A stretch of 64,000 nucleotides of DNA from Tyto alba (lineage: Eukaryota > Chordata > Aves > Strigiformes > Tytonidae), in the NCBI RefSeq assembly GCF_018691265.1, contig NW_024881327.1, positions 25,103,936 through 25,167,935 on the forward strand, given 5' to 3'. Made by a program: the position numbers and the translations under genes. The notes beneath the pieces were generated by a model. The model saw only the letters and a list, made by a program, of their open reading frames with translations. It had not been told where the DNA came from and searched no databases. Position 1 is the stretch's first letter. Each line of letters opens with the position of its first letter. This document shows, piece by piece, positions 35,090-48,700 of the stretch.

Positions 35090-35715
35090 CAGACTGGCAC
35101 ACGTACCCAATAAGCAGCGCATGTGAGACGCGAGATCTCGGGGTCTACAGCAGCGGCTGTCACGTTCAGAGGAGGGACAGAAATGCACATGCCTCGTAAA
35201 AAGCAGCGTACGACTTGCTACCACTCAGCAGCACCATTTAAATGTAATTCCGTTAAAAGCAGGAGAGAACAAGCCTCGTGTCTGCACGGGCTGGCAGCAG
35301 CCCCGTGTGCGCTTACCTCAGCCCGCCGTTTGGCTCTTCATCCGAGGAGAAGGTGCCGTTGCAGACGTTGCCGAAGGAGTGGCTGGGCTTCAGTTTGGCT
35401 TCCTCGCCGTCTGACACGGGCTCTCTTTTCTTCCTCCTGCCGAAGAGCTTCTTGAAAGGCTGGAATTTGCCTGCTTTTTTCTTGTCTGCGGATTACAAGA
35501 CACAGAGGCGCAGGGCTGAGGGACGCGGCTCGCCAGCACTCACCGCGGCAGCAGGTTCAAAGGAAGAATGAGGTCAAAGAGCAAGTCACCAGCCCGAAGC
35601 AGCCTGGCGCTTGCAATGTAAATGCAGGGCTGCAACCCGCTGTTGACGTGTCATATCGACAAAGCAAAGGTAAGAGCATCAAAACAGCTGCTCTTGGGTT
35701 TAAGGCTCTGCTTGG
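35090..35715. promoter_or_regulatory. CpG-rich patch around exon 3
   Basis: By eye there are roughly forty or more CpG dinucleotides in about 620 bases, while flanking kilobases have very few. The patch covers exon 3 and about 230 bases on each side. A GC-rich coding exon explains only part of it, since CpGs continue both upstream (35490-35715) and downstream (35090-35316) in intron sequence. It could be an internal CpG-island promoter for CRACD, an enhancer, or a methylation-protected exon. No TATA box was noted. Confidence 0.5.
35317..35485 (-). CDS. CRACD: CRACD exon 3 (basic FKKLFG segment)
   Basis: The acceptor is ATCCGCAG|AC and the donor is CTGAG|GTAAGC. The exon is 169 bases, phase 1 in and phase 2 out. 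It encodes D/Y-KKKAGKFQPFKKLFGRRK at its start, then an acidic/serine-rich tail that includes SHSFGNVCNG and FSSDEEPNGG. The cluster of Lys/Arg around two Phe-Lys motifs looks suited to binding acidic partners or membranes, which is inference. The exon has no in-frame Met. It lies inside a CpG-rich patch unlike its AT-rich surroundings. An out-of-frame ATG near the 3' end opens only seven codons before a TGA inside the exon. Confidence 0.88.
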
Positions 35716-38700
35716 AGGTGTCGGCGCAGCCGAACATTTGGATGAAGAGAAAGGATAATTTTGCAGAGCCAGAATACAACACTGAGGCTTGCTTTTAAGC
35801 TTTAGACCACCCTTTTGACCTTTTCACACCAAAAGACAACCATTGCTTTGGTCATCCCACTTTGGCAGGTGCTGGAACCTCTGCCCTGAATTAAAAGCAA
35901 TTGAAAATAACCAGCTGTATTTTACTTACGTAGCCTCATAACTAGACAAGTCAATTTACAAATGAACGAAGAGAACAGGATAAAGTTCTGTTGGTTTGCT
36001 GGTGGGTTACTTCAATAAACATCCAGCTTTATAGAAGCAAAGTCAATACATTTTTCTGAGGTTTTTTCCCCAAGTAACTGAGGACAGAATTTGACCAAGC
36101 ATTTCTTCCTTGAGATGCTTAAATTTTAAAAGCTCCATCAAAAAAAAAAGCACAGCAAAAAGACAAAACAGACATGAAGACAGGAACAAGAAATTTAAAA
36201 AAAAGTTAACCAGAAAAGTAACTTTTTTTCCACCAAAGACTGATGAAAAGAAAGGTAGCCTCAAACTGTTTTCCCAACATCTACTAAAAAGAATTACCAA
36301 GAGTTTCTTGTTAACCACTGCCAAGAAAGGGTTAACTTCTCAGGTCTGGGATGCACCAAAGAATTTCTAAAACATCATAACTGTCAAAGAGCTTAATTTC
36401 TTTTCTGTCTCTACTTAATTTTGCATTGAATCTACTTAAAACAAACTAGTTTGGTTTGGGGTTTTTTTCAACCCAACTTTTAGCTTCCAATCATAATCCA
36501 GTTTAAGAAGCACCATGTACTGGTGACAAATATTTCCATAAGCTATTTAAATCCCTATATGTGCTTTTCTCCCAGGCTGCATGCATATGCACTGCCTCAG
36601 CACGCTCTGCTCGCCCCATAAGCTGTTGCTCAGCAGAAAGCAGCAGCTTGGTTGCAAAGTACAGGGAGGCCCCCATAGGAATGCTTGACCAGGAAACATG
36701 ACAAATCTTCTGTAGTGCAATAGTACTCTTCAATACCACATCAGGTTTTACACTCCGCTCTGCTATACCGGTGTATGGCAAAGCCGCATCTGCTAACACT
36801 CCTCCGTAGCTGCTGGAGGCATAACTGCAGGGTATTTAGAGAGAGAAAATGCACCCAAGGACATTGCAATCTGGCTATTTCCAGCGACAAGTAATTTCCA
36901 AACTAGCATGGTGCCAGGGAGCCTGAGCTGAATCCAAGTGTGGGATCAAACTTACGCAAAGAGCAAGAAAGCTGCAACTCTTTGTGAATCTATCTGTACC
37001 TGATAATGGATGAAGCAGGAAACCTAGACTGGAATTATAAAGTCAAAGCTGCAACAGATAGTAATTCTGCATTTCCTCTACAGATCCCTAAAGTTTACAC
37101 AGCTATCATTCTTCTCATTGGGCAGTCAAGATACTCAGCATTTGTACAACTTCATTAAGACAACGTAGCATCCCAGTAGCAGCATACAGATAAAAAGCTG
37201 AATTGTGAACCTCAAGTTCAGGCCCAGCACTAGAATTTTTCAATTCTGAAGTGGTGACTCACAATGAATAGATGAGAAAAACAACCACCACTGATGCAGC
37301 AGTTTTACCAGTGTAGAAGAAAAAGGGGCACAGAAGTTTACTCTCTCTGTCCCCTAGCTCTGCTTTCCATGAACTGACCAACTCCCATCTCCAGCCAGAC
37401 CAATTGCTTCCTGCTCAATTCTGACCTTAAAGAAATATATTCTTAGATGAAACCCCTAACAGACAGGCAGGCAGTCATGCAGAGAAAGAGAGAAATTATC
37501 ACTCTAGGCCAGAGCTGCTCCAACAGTTCATGCACCTGAGACTGCCTGCAAAAACTCTAAATCAAACGGTAGAGCATACAGGAGAGAAAGCATCAGTACC
37601 AGACACAAGACTGGTTGAAAGAGCTGTTCTTTCACAGTTCCCACCTCTCCTGCTTCCTCAACCTTTTTGAAAGGGAAGGCTGTCTGATGCCATTTCTGCT
37701 GGTTAATGTAATTTACTGCATAAATCAATTAAACTACAGTGATTTTCAAAAAAAGGTTCTCACTGTGTCATTCATCCACTTTACCCTTGTCCCCTCCTCT
37801 TTTGGAGGTCTTCAGATAGAACTGTGAATTACCTCATCAACTCTAAATCTACTGTACTGATTCACCAACTATGAATCTAGGTGTTGAACAAATAAGGCAG
37901 GTCAACACAGCTTTCATTTCATCAAAATGGGTGAAAGCCAACATGGTTATCTTCAGCCAAGATCTGCTTTTCTCCATGTGATTTAATGTGTCCCTTAGCT
38001 GTTTCCCCACTCCATACCCCAAGCATCACAGTTGTCACATTACTAAGTGCAAATTCTTTAAAGCAGCCTTCGTGACTCACTGCAAAACTAACGAACACCC
38101 TTCCCTGAACAGACTGCACACGCTATTCCCCATTCTGCCAGCTCAGAGATAAGGAGCAGCCAGCCCTTCCAGGCTTCTAAGGAGGCAACGCCTGACCGCT
38201 AAGGCAAAGTCTATTTATGTAAATTTTCCACAAAATCTTATGGAGGAAGATGTGGGATGATATCACCTACAGGGTAAAATGCTTCCTGTAACAGTAAAAC
38301 AAGTACAAAAAGGAATCGAAACATTGGCAACGCAACAGACAACACCCTGCACAAAAGCCTTCCCAGTCTCTATGGCTAGAGTTCAAACATGACTCATTTC
38401 TCCTACCTATCTGTACCGCCGAAAGAAAAAAAAATGGGATAGGAAAGGCTGAAGGTTGGAACATACAATGCTGTTGACTGGTGTCAAGGACAATTGCTGA
38501 GATAGCAGGGAAACAAGCCTGCTTACACAGGCCATTTGCTTCTCTCCTTAGTCACTCAAATGGGAATCCTACAGATCCAGCCCCAGGAGAACATGGGAAA
38601 CCAGCAATTAAACCTTTTTTTCCCATCTGTTTGACAAGCCTCTCTTGTTCAAATCACTGTAAACAGTTAACAGTAAATCACTTTTGAATCACATTAAAAC

Positions 38701-40095
38701 ATGAGGTGTGAAGGCGACAGATAAACAAGGTTGGATATGCTAGCTAGAATAACACAGCACATATGGTAAACGCTCCCTTCTCAGCTTATTCCAGAAGAGT
38801 AGCAGAGCAGATTAGAATAATCTTTAACCTGTCATATAATTTGTCAGCTGCATGAAGACAGGCAGTGCCTAACAGAGAGCCAGTTAAAGCAGAGAGCATC
38901 AGCATCATGAAGGCAGCACATGATTCCTCTGCTCTCAGTGACAGAGGGGAGACTGATCAGAGCAGCTACTCCTCTCACACTCTCTTTCACTCAGCGGTGC
39001 TCTCCAAGAAAGATGAAGGCTGGTGCAATGGGTTTTACGGGTAGTAAATCAGGCACAGCCTTTGGACTCCAGCTGGGAAAGTCTTAGCAACGCATCAGCT
39101 GACAAATCCCCATAAAAGAGCTTGTAGTTAAACTGCTCAAATGTCACCCAAATCCATTGGGATTCCAAAGCTGTGATGCCTTTCAAAAACTGCACGGAGT
39201 CCTTAACATGAGCACAGGTCAAATGAAAATGTAACTACCACTCTTACAGAGGGAAGAGCTTTAAATGAATGGAAAGAGAGCAAGCAACGTATCTCAAACA
39301 ACAGGCACAATGCAAGGGTGAGGCTACACCACTGGATGGGACAGAGATGCCAACACCACTGAAAACGTGTGAAAAACAATTTTCAAGCGAAGCAAGCTTC
39401 ACATGAGAAACAGAAAGTCTTACATAATCGTAGAAGAGACACCTAAACACATAACAAGGTGTTGGTTCCTGGCAGCTTTTCCTCACTGCTGTGGTGCCGG
39501 GGGCACTCATAGTAGTGTGGATGAGAAAACCTGCAAGGAGAGACCTCTCTGAGCAGAGCTGACCAAGGAATGCATCAGCTGGTGGGTAGAAAGATGACTG
39601 TTGAGGGGAAAAATAAAGCAGAAATTTATAGTGATTTTTTAAAACTGAAGTTATTGTGGTCAAGATTTTTCAAACCTCAGTTTTGCAATGGGATTTGCAG
39701 AGCTTCCACAGACATTTGTTCATTATGTGAAACGCAGCACTTGTCTGTAACACCTATCTGTAGTATGAGATACTGCACAGAACTTGTCTCCAAAATAATG
39801 TGTTCCTTGTTAGTGACTAATGGCTATAAAGTCTGGTGTAATAGCCTACATTAATGAGGATATTAATTATTACATTTAATAGGAATTTCTATAAAGAATT
39901 TAGAGAATGGAAATCCACATAAATGCAGCATTAAGAACTGCATGACAGGGAGAGGGCAGGTGGGTTACTGGGCTGTGAACAAAATACATCAGCTGAACTA
40001 AAGAATACTGTTAGGAAGGTAAGTTGACTGACATCTCTAATCACATCTCTACAGCAGAAAAAGGCTGTTATGATGTACATTGCAATTTATTAGCA

Positions 40096-40124
40096 ATAAT
40101 AATAATAATAAAAAAAAAAAAAAA
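40096..40124. repeat. (AAT)n followed by poly(A)
   Basis: About five AAT units run into an A tract of about 15 bases. A simple-sequence tract with no identified parent element. Confidence 0.9.
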
Positions 40125-42639
40125 CAAACACCTTGATTTTAAGCTAGTGATATGCTTATTCATGCTCTTTCTAAAATAACTCAGGATAGCATAAGCACTG
40201 CCCTGTTAAGCCCTGAATTAGCTGTGCATCTGCACAACTTCTTTGCTTTTCAGGTTCCCACCAAAAAAGCTGCCCTGCCTCCCCCCTGCCTGGTCTGTTC
40301 TCACAGGGCACAGAGCTTCTCTGTGCAAACCAGGATTGGCACTTGCCTCCAGCTTTTCCACCCACTCCATGTCTCTACACTCATTTCTGTGAGTCCCCAG
40401 AGCGGCTCGTTATTGGTGATAACATTCACATTCAGAGCGGGACGCAGCGCTCCCCAGAGAGGTGTCTCGACTCCTCCAGGAAAGGGAAACAAATTGTTTG
40501 GGAGCAAGGAGGAGGAGGGAAGGCTCTGCCCTGCTTAACCATGTTCCCACATTTTAAAACAGGCATGAGCTCAGGGCAAGTTGGTTTCTGAACATTTTCT
40601 GCCTCCATGACCTGCCCTCAGTCCATTACCCTCTCTTCCATGGGTAGCTAAAAAGAAAGCTGGGGTTGATAGAAAGATAGAGTCCAGAAATACAAAGCAG
40701 AGTCAAACACCAAAGAGCCCAAGGAAACATTTAAGATAACACAAAGGGAATAAAGATCAACATCAGAAAAGACTGATGCTCAGATTCAATAACCTAATTT
40801 CCCAGCAATGAGTTCACCTGTGTGAGACATTCAGTGATAGTACGTAACACTTGTACAGTGGACAGTATGCAATAGTCCCACGCTGACAGATAAAAGATGA
40901 GATAATATGACCAGGGATTAAATCAATACCCAAGAAACATTAAATGAAAACAAGATTGAGAGGGATCAAAGGCAACAAATAGTCTCATGAACCACCTAGG
41001 CAAAGCAAAGGAAAAGTAGCATGCCAATGCTTGCCTGTTTTTCCAAGAGTATCAAGTGATCTTATAAGAGATACTATTTCTTGCAAACCTTGTCCCACAG
41101 AGAAGATGAGGTATTCTTGGATTACCTGATATAAACTAGTAATACTACCTAAAGTATCCATAACACAGCCTGAACCAATCTTACTTTCCAGAAACATCTA
41201 TTTTCCCTTGCCACCTGCAGAAGCAAAAACATTTCCATAAACAACAGCCCATTTTGTGATTTTTCTTCCTCCCAAAGACTGTATCTTCCAAAGAAAACAT
41301 AAGTACCTGAGATAGTCAGCTATTAGGATACATATATGAATCAGCATAAAAGTGTCTATTAATGTTCAAATACCATATAATATACCTTATCATCCAGAGC
41401 AAAGAAAGAGCAATTTCAATATTTCCTTTGACACAACAAGGAAGTAACTGGGAAAGTAAAACCTTATTTTACTCACTTCAAGTCAAAAGGACTTAACTTC
41501 TGCTGCATGAGGATTGGCACAGTGGTCTTTAGCGGCAAGGAAGAGAATGATGGAGAGGAGTAAAGTGCAGTTTTAAAGTGTTTAGATGACATTAAAGAGA
41601 AGAACCATAGCCAAGTAAAAACTGTTCCTATTCACTTCTTTGGTCTCATTTACTCTAGCGAGAGTCTCATCTCCCTTCCTCTTTGACTTCTTTTGTCTCT
41701 TTCTCCAATCTATATATTAAAGCCTTCCCAGCCAGTCTTCATATTTCTGTGCCTGTTATTTTTATTAAGTATCATGCTGAATGGTACTAGAGGTCAGAAA
41801 GCTTCATGTTCCTCACTCAACTCTTCATTTCCACACCAATGTCCTGCCTCCCTAATCCATGCTACTTCCAGCCTTGGGCAGCAGCTTGAGGATGGGAAGA
41901 CACTGCTATCTGAAAAACACAGCCAAACCTAGAGCAGGTAGGTCACTTTGGGAACGTGTGGGATAGGCTGGGGATAGTGGGGATTCCCGGCAGGGAAGAT
42001 GGTATGAGAAAGTCGGTATAAACTTCAGTTGCAAACCTTATTGCGGCCAGAGAGTTTCCTGCTTCTTTCCCAGCTTCCAGAGGGGAAGCCCCGTGTACAG
42101 GTTACACAATGAGTAGTCAGGGATTTTAAAACAACTTGGGGTATACATCTTGGGAACAGTGACAGCAGCTAGCGAAGATCATACATACAAAGACATTTCC
42201 GAAAGGGTTAAGTAAATGCAATAGATGTTACTGAGGTATTGGGCTGCATTGCAGAACATATGGGATAAGATAAAACCTGCTTATAATAGCTCTGGGCTCA
42301 GTGATGCATGTGAGACTTTTAGAAAGGAAGAGACCGCAATAGCTTCTGATTCACGAACAAAACATTCATCCATTATGTAACAGAAAGGAGAAAGTTTTAT
42401 TTTACTAGGGCAAGACTTATTAACTCAAGTTATGCGTGATGGAAGACCCTTCTGGTATGCTGGGTTTTATCTGAGGTTTTCCAGATCTGCATTAAACACT
42501 TGAGGTCAATGCAGTAAAGAGATGATGGCTCATTATTTCCTTCTCAGAGAAGAAAAAAGCTGTAAAACATGGGATCCTCTCAGTAGATTCATTTCTTACA
42601 TAAGGCAATCACTGCTTGAAAGCATTTAAAACCTGAACT

Positions 42640-42740
42640 ACTGGCCAACCCGCAGATGGAAGGATAAACCTCCCAAAGGCAAAGTGACTTGCCTGAGGCC
42701 CTGCTGCAGAGCGGTCCAAAGTCCAAGGAACACAACCCAA
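42640..42740 (+). mobile_element. Possible ancient MIR/CORE-type tail
   Basis: CAGATGGAAGGATAAACCTC followed by AAAGGCAAAGTGACTTGCCT and GAGGCCCTGCTGCAGAG resembles the widely shared tail of MIR/L2-type elements (cagatgaggaaactgag, then aagtgacttgcccaaggtca). Matches are partial and the element is short. It could be coincidence. Confidence 0.35.
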
Positions 42741-45700
42741 ACCAGCCAAACACCTCCTCACTGCCCCTCCCCAGCTGCTGGTGGTCATCTGTACCTCCTC
42801 AAGGCTGGCACAAGCTGCTGGCAGATGAAGATCCTACACTCCAGTCACCACTACTAAGATCATTCTTGCAGGGGACTGTGTTACATGAACTGCTTTTTCT
42901 GCCCCTCAAGACCCTAGAACAAAGTCCTCTATTGCACCAGTCAACACTTGGATCATACCACTTCCCATTTTTTCACTGGTGAGAGAAGTAGCATTTCATC
43001 CTCACAGAAACTACTGGCTTAGCTTAGAAAACATTATTTTTCATAAAGGGAGCACGAAACTCATAGATGAAACTTCTTCAGTGATGTGATAAGGCACAAA
43101 TGCTAACAGCATGCTCCTGACGTTCATCAATAAGAAAAAGTTCAGAAGTATCCTGAACTCAGAGGAGAGTCAGAGTGCCATGCCAGAAAGACTGGATGGC
43201 TGGAGGACTGGGATAACAGAAATGAGAGGCAATGTTGAAGTATTATGTACAAACTCATTCGTTTAGGGCACATTGCTGAGACGTTCTAAGAAGTTGGCCC
43301 CGATCAGCTAGAGCTGGGTGAGAAGACAGACCTGGCCACACCAGCTGATCACAGGATAATTATAGGCCAGCACTGTGGTGCAGCTACAAAAAAAGTAAAT
43401 GTCATTCTATGGAAAGGGCTGCTGGAACTGAAAGGGGTTACTACCTGAGCAAGGGGGCAGAGAGCCAACTGGCTAATGAATCACTAGGTGCTAATAAATC
43501 AAGGCTGAAAGCAAGCAGGTACAATCCAATATATTCTGGATAGAGACTCAGAATTTCTTCCTTCTTTTATAAGGGGAAGAACGAACTAATACATTGCTGA
43601 GGTGCTTTGAACAGATTCTTTCCTGAATGTCACATAAGGGCAATCTTATTGGATAAAAATTTCTTGTCATGGTGCAAAATCAGCTACAGTATTTCTGCTT
43701 TTGCTGCATAACACAAACTGAAACCGGTAAAGACATACTGTGATGTTCAGCAGCTGCAAGCACTAAAACTAGCAATTTATGGAGTACTTTCAAAGCAGTG
43801 TCAGTACTCAGGACAATAATAACGAATTAATGAAGAAAAACAGTAAATAAAAATGGTTTTTTTGATTCATAGTGACTGGCAAGCATGAAAGAATGACTTC
43901 AAGTGATTTTTTTTTTATTTTTTCACAGTTTCAGTTTAATATATTTATATGACAAACATGTATTAATTTTACCCTTCTAATTCAGATGAACTGATAAAAT
44001 ATTTTAAATGATCAGGTGAAATGAAGAGAGTCAAATTTTTAGTTCATGAACTTAGTCTCTGGTCATAAGGGATGTCTGATTGTTATGGGATTTTTTTGGA
44101 AACTATCAATACACTTTTTGATTTAGAGCAGCTCCATGGATCACAAGGAAAATTACTGAGTACGTTCTATTTAGTAAAAAAACATTAAAAAAATTTCAGG
44201 CATAGTTCTACATATAATGCTAACCAGGGGGAAAAAACCAAAAACAACTAAACACTATTACTGTATGCCTGTCTGTTTTCTTTCAAAGTTTTGAGAATTA
44301 TAGAGTGATATAGAAAAGCCAAGAGTAAAAGGGGCCTTATTTCAACCAAATTACCAACCACTGCAGTGGAAACATTATTTTAATAATTTCCTCATTAAAT
44401 TTTATAAAGGTAAAGCTGAACAGGAGGGAGCAAATCCACCTCCCCTCCCCAAATTTAGGGGGTTGAAATCTCAGAACCATCTCTAAATTTTGCAGTGAGT
44501 CACAAAAAAGACATATTTGAGTGACCTGGAAGCCAAGCAGAATCTGAACTCAGGCTGAACGCATTGAAAAATACTAAAACACTTGTGACCATCTCTGACT
44601 TCACAGAATTAAAACTATGCTGTCGTGGTTTACAGCTGGTTAGCAAAGAAAATAAACCATTTCTTAAGAAAAGAGCTGCATGAACCATGGCATTATGAAA
44701 TTCTCCGGCCAATTTTGGTAAAATAGCAAAGACCGAACTGAATGCTAGCACAGTGAAAACCACAGTGAAATAGGGAGCTGGGAAGGTTTTTTTTTTCATG
44801 AAGAAAGTCAAACCTTAACCACCTTACTCCACTGGGCAAGGTGGTCAGAAGGAATTGTGGCACTAATTCCCCAGACTGATGTATCACCAAAACAATGCGG
44901 GAAATAACATTAGTCAGCAGCACAGGGGGTGAAGAACCTGCTCTCTGTTCCCCTCCAGAGCCTGGAAATTCCATGCTCCTGCAAGGAGCCACCTCTTCTC
45001 CTGGAGCTCTGCAAAGCCAAGGCAGGACAACATCTTCACCTCCTCACTCCTCCACCTTTCTGCTGCACATTCTCCTTTCCCAACCACTCCTCCAGGCTCA
45101 CTTACTCCTTCTGATAAACAAACCCTTTGCACAAACTGGTATCAGTTGTGGCCAGATTAAGACTCAGGGCAGCTAGCCAGAGTCTTTGAGATTGCCTGTA
45201 CATCCAACATCTGGTTTTTCACTGACTGAGCAGCTTTCACTACATACACAGGCCCAGATTATCCCCCCTCAGGAGTAGCAGGCACTACACTGAGACATTC
45301 TCTGTTCTGATCAGGGACAAGATTTGTGTCCTGGTCATGCAAGAAGGAGACTCGGACACACAGATCCTCAGAATACCAAAATATGCCAGACCTGGATGGC
45401 TCTTCATTGCAAGTCAGAAAGGCTTTTCCTCTATTTGCATGCATCTTACAACACCTCTTGACCCTCTGCATCTTCAGCAGCACAGCCTCACCTCCGTGCT
45501 GCACAGAGAACAGTACCCTGCTGTGCTTTGACCTCCCCTCCCAACACACTGCTATTCTAGATGCCAGTGGATCTCCCTTCTGAGTGCCAAGGACAGATGG
45601 CCACTTCCACCACCTTTCTCTGAAATTGCCGATTTTCTTAACGTAGATGACTATCAAGGATTTATTAAGGATGAAACTGGTATCTCAGTACTACTGGCTT

Positions 45701-48700
45701 GAATGCTACCAAGAGAAAAGCTCCACCTGAGCCAGCACTTAACCAACACTGTTACCAGCAATTACAGTAACAAGATTTTGAGCGGTTAAACAGACCATGG
45801 AGCTGCAAAATTGATCATTAATATTAATCGCTAATTATACTAGTATTGTATTTCAAACTCCAAAGCATTTTACAAACTTTAACTAGTTGCTCATTATTCA
45901 CCACCTGTCCCTATAGAGCAAACAGGCAACAGGCTGAGCCACAAAGGCAAATCTCAGCCAACTTTTTCACAGAGCAGAGTCACAGACAGGACAGGGAACA
46001 CGTAGCTCATTTTCCACATCTGTACTGGAGCCCTCAGCCTGGGTTGCCTTCGCCACCTGGGCCGGGCACTGGCACAAGATATGCATAAAACTTTCTTGTT
46101 ACAGGAGAAGGACTCTAAGTCTCCAGGTTGAAGTTCTGGCATCTTTCTCAAACACTAGATCTGCTTTAGAAAAGGAGCTTAAAATGGACTTAAGTCCTTA
46201 TCTTGTCATCAACTTAATAAAGTGTACAGAATAAGAAGATATTTCCCTGTTGCTATTTATTAAGAAAGAAAGAAAAAGAATGCACACCAAAACCAATACA
46301 ATTCGTGTATTTTCAGTGGAGCTCTTGCTATTTGGAGGCAACTGAAGAACTGAGGCAATCATGCTTTACCTTTGTTTTCCAGAATTAAAACAGAGAAACA
46401 GGACACAACTTGAAACATTTATTGACTGGAAAACTCAGAGAAATCTGATGAAATTTTACAGCTTAGATTTCCCTAGAAATAGTTAAGAAATAAAATATTT
46501 TTTAATATTTTTCTTCTGATCTTTGCAAAATCAACAATATTCACTTCATAAAATATTCAAATAGATGTATTTTGTAATCAAATTCATTTGACTAACACTG
46601 AGTATATTTATTAACATAAAACACTAATAAGCAGAAGCAGTGTTATTTTAAATCTCAGCCAAGTAAGATATCTGCACAAACACTACAAATAGAAATATCA
46701 AGAAAGGGCTCTTTGTAACATCTGTACCATCAAAGTGGAAAAAACAAGCTACCACTGATGTTAAGCGAAATCTCCCCCTATCCATTCTACTTTATCATGA
46801 TGGAAGAAAATTAGTTACTCCTGAAGAGGCAACTTTAAAGAAGAGAAGCAGACATGAAGAGATGATACTTAAGCATTTAGAAATCTAAACATTTTCGAAA
46901 TATCTAAAATGATTCAAATATAAAATGCCCTTTGCACAAATGAACAACCCTTCTATCCCTGAACTAGGACAAGCAGACATTTCCTTTTAAAATATCTTTT
47001 CCTTTACGCAGTGGGAACAAAGAGAAAAAAACTATTTCCTATTTTCATGCTGTTTCAGTTCCAGGCGAGGATTTGCCAGGCCAGGATGTGACTGATCATG
47101 CTAATCACAGACTGTCTCACTGTGCTGAGATTACAAAGCATTATCACCACTAAACTGGTGAAATACATCAAATTTAGCCACACAAGTAGGACACAATTAA
47201 ACTTCACTCAGAAAGGAGATGCCACTTTCCCTCCAACATCATCTGCCCACACTGCAATTTATTTATCATTTACTATGTCCCAGAATGAAACAGAATGGAG
47301 GGGACTCAGGTGGCCAAGCAAAGCATGAGATTTACTGTGCTAGCAAGGATGGTTAAACATAACTACCACCAAGGGAAATTAATGCATCACAGACTCTAGA
47401 TTATTACATCAACATGGACCCTAGAATGAAAAATATTCAAGGATGCAGCTTATAAGCCTTGGAAGGACATTGGGAATGCAGGTAGTATCTGTCATACTCT
47501 GAGGGGCTACAGCAGCCATAAAAGCCCAGGGGACCAGCCAAGCACAACGCCTCCTGATGCAGCATCATTCCAGGACATGTCACTTGTACAGGGTGCCTTC
47601 TGGCAGATCAAGTACCCTCCAGCTGTTCCAGTACAGCCACAAGAGGAAGAAACAGGAATTCCACTCTTGGTACTGATTAAAGTCAGGGTCTGACTGTCGA
47701 GCATGGATGGAAGCGGGAGTCCATTTCAGCAGCTCTGAACACTCATTTCCCAGGTGCTGAAGCACGTTTTGGATCCCTGCAAGCAGCTTGGTACAGGAAC
47801 TGGTACCCTGCCTGCCCAGTTAAGGGAAGTTCACGATGGGATTCAGGGGAAGCCCCTGCTGACCAAACTGTATTTAACTCCCTTCCCTAACCGTTTCTCT
47901 GGCACCACAGGCTTCCTGCCACCCTGCATAAACACACTTTCACCTGATTCCTCTGCTCCACTTGTAAAACTCAAGGCTCAAGAGCAATCACTGTAAAAGA
48001 AACTGCAGAAAGCAAATGTGGGAGAGGGATGAGGACAGAGGAGAGAGGTGAGTACTCATCCAGCTTTAACCTTTTTTTACTTGCCTCGTATCTATTCTTA
48101 ATTTATCTAGACTACAAGTGTTCAGTAGCTGAAACCTTTTTTTTTTTTTCCATCTTGTAAAGCACCACCCAAGGTTACAGCACCACATGCAAGTTTGAAA
48201 GAATTGTAACAGTACAAAAATAATAAAAAAGCAGAAATAAAAGTTTATAAAAATAATCAGTTTCCATTATGTGACCAACTAGCATCAAGAGATGCCCACA
48301 TCTTTCTCCCTGACACATTTTGAAGCTGAGATACTGAAAAGCTTCTCAAAGCAAATCTAGGCTGCACTTCTTGAACACAATCGTTCTTCTCACACAATCG
48401 TTGCTGAAAGATTTGTTGAGTATAGAAACAACAGTAGCTGTTGTTTTCCATTGTGGGCAGTCTTTTTAATCATGGCATACAGATGGGGAAAATTAACATT
48501 TATAGCCAAAAGTCTCAAGTGAAGACAACAGTCACTCCAGTCCTCTGCGCTGGCCCTGTCAGATCCCCAAATCCCCATACCAGGCCTTCTACTGCATTTT
48601 CAGAAAAATCCTGATGCTCTAGATGGCTGTGCTAATCTTGATACTTCTTTAAACAGCAGAGCTAAAGCCCAAAAGTCATATGGGCAGCAACACCCACCCA

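Larger units (their letters stand above)
18474..35316 (-). other. CRACD intron 3
   Basis: This intron of 16843 bases contains a CR1 fragment at 21505-22022, an unclassified repeat-like stretch at 25595-26115, the inverted LTR copy at 27139-27843, an A18 tract at 28429-28446, a T-rich stretch at 30167-30203 and a T/G-rich stretch at 34520-34635. Open frames such as 33368-33844 (minus, 158 codons) show no motif and are taken as chance. Confidence 0.85.

Noticed and set aside
45259..45657. 132-codon minus-strand frame in intron 2
   Set aside because: No motif or family resemblance, and overlapping frames on the plus strand are similar in length, which points to chance.
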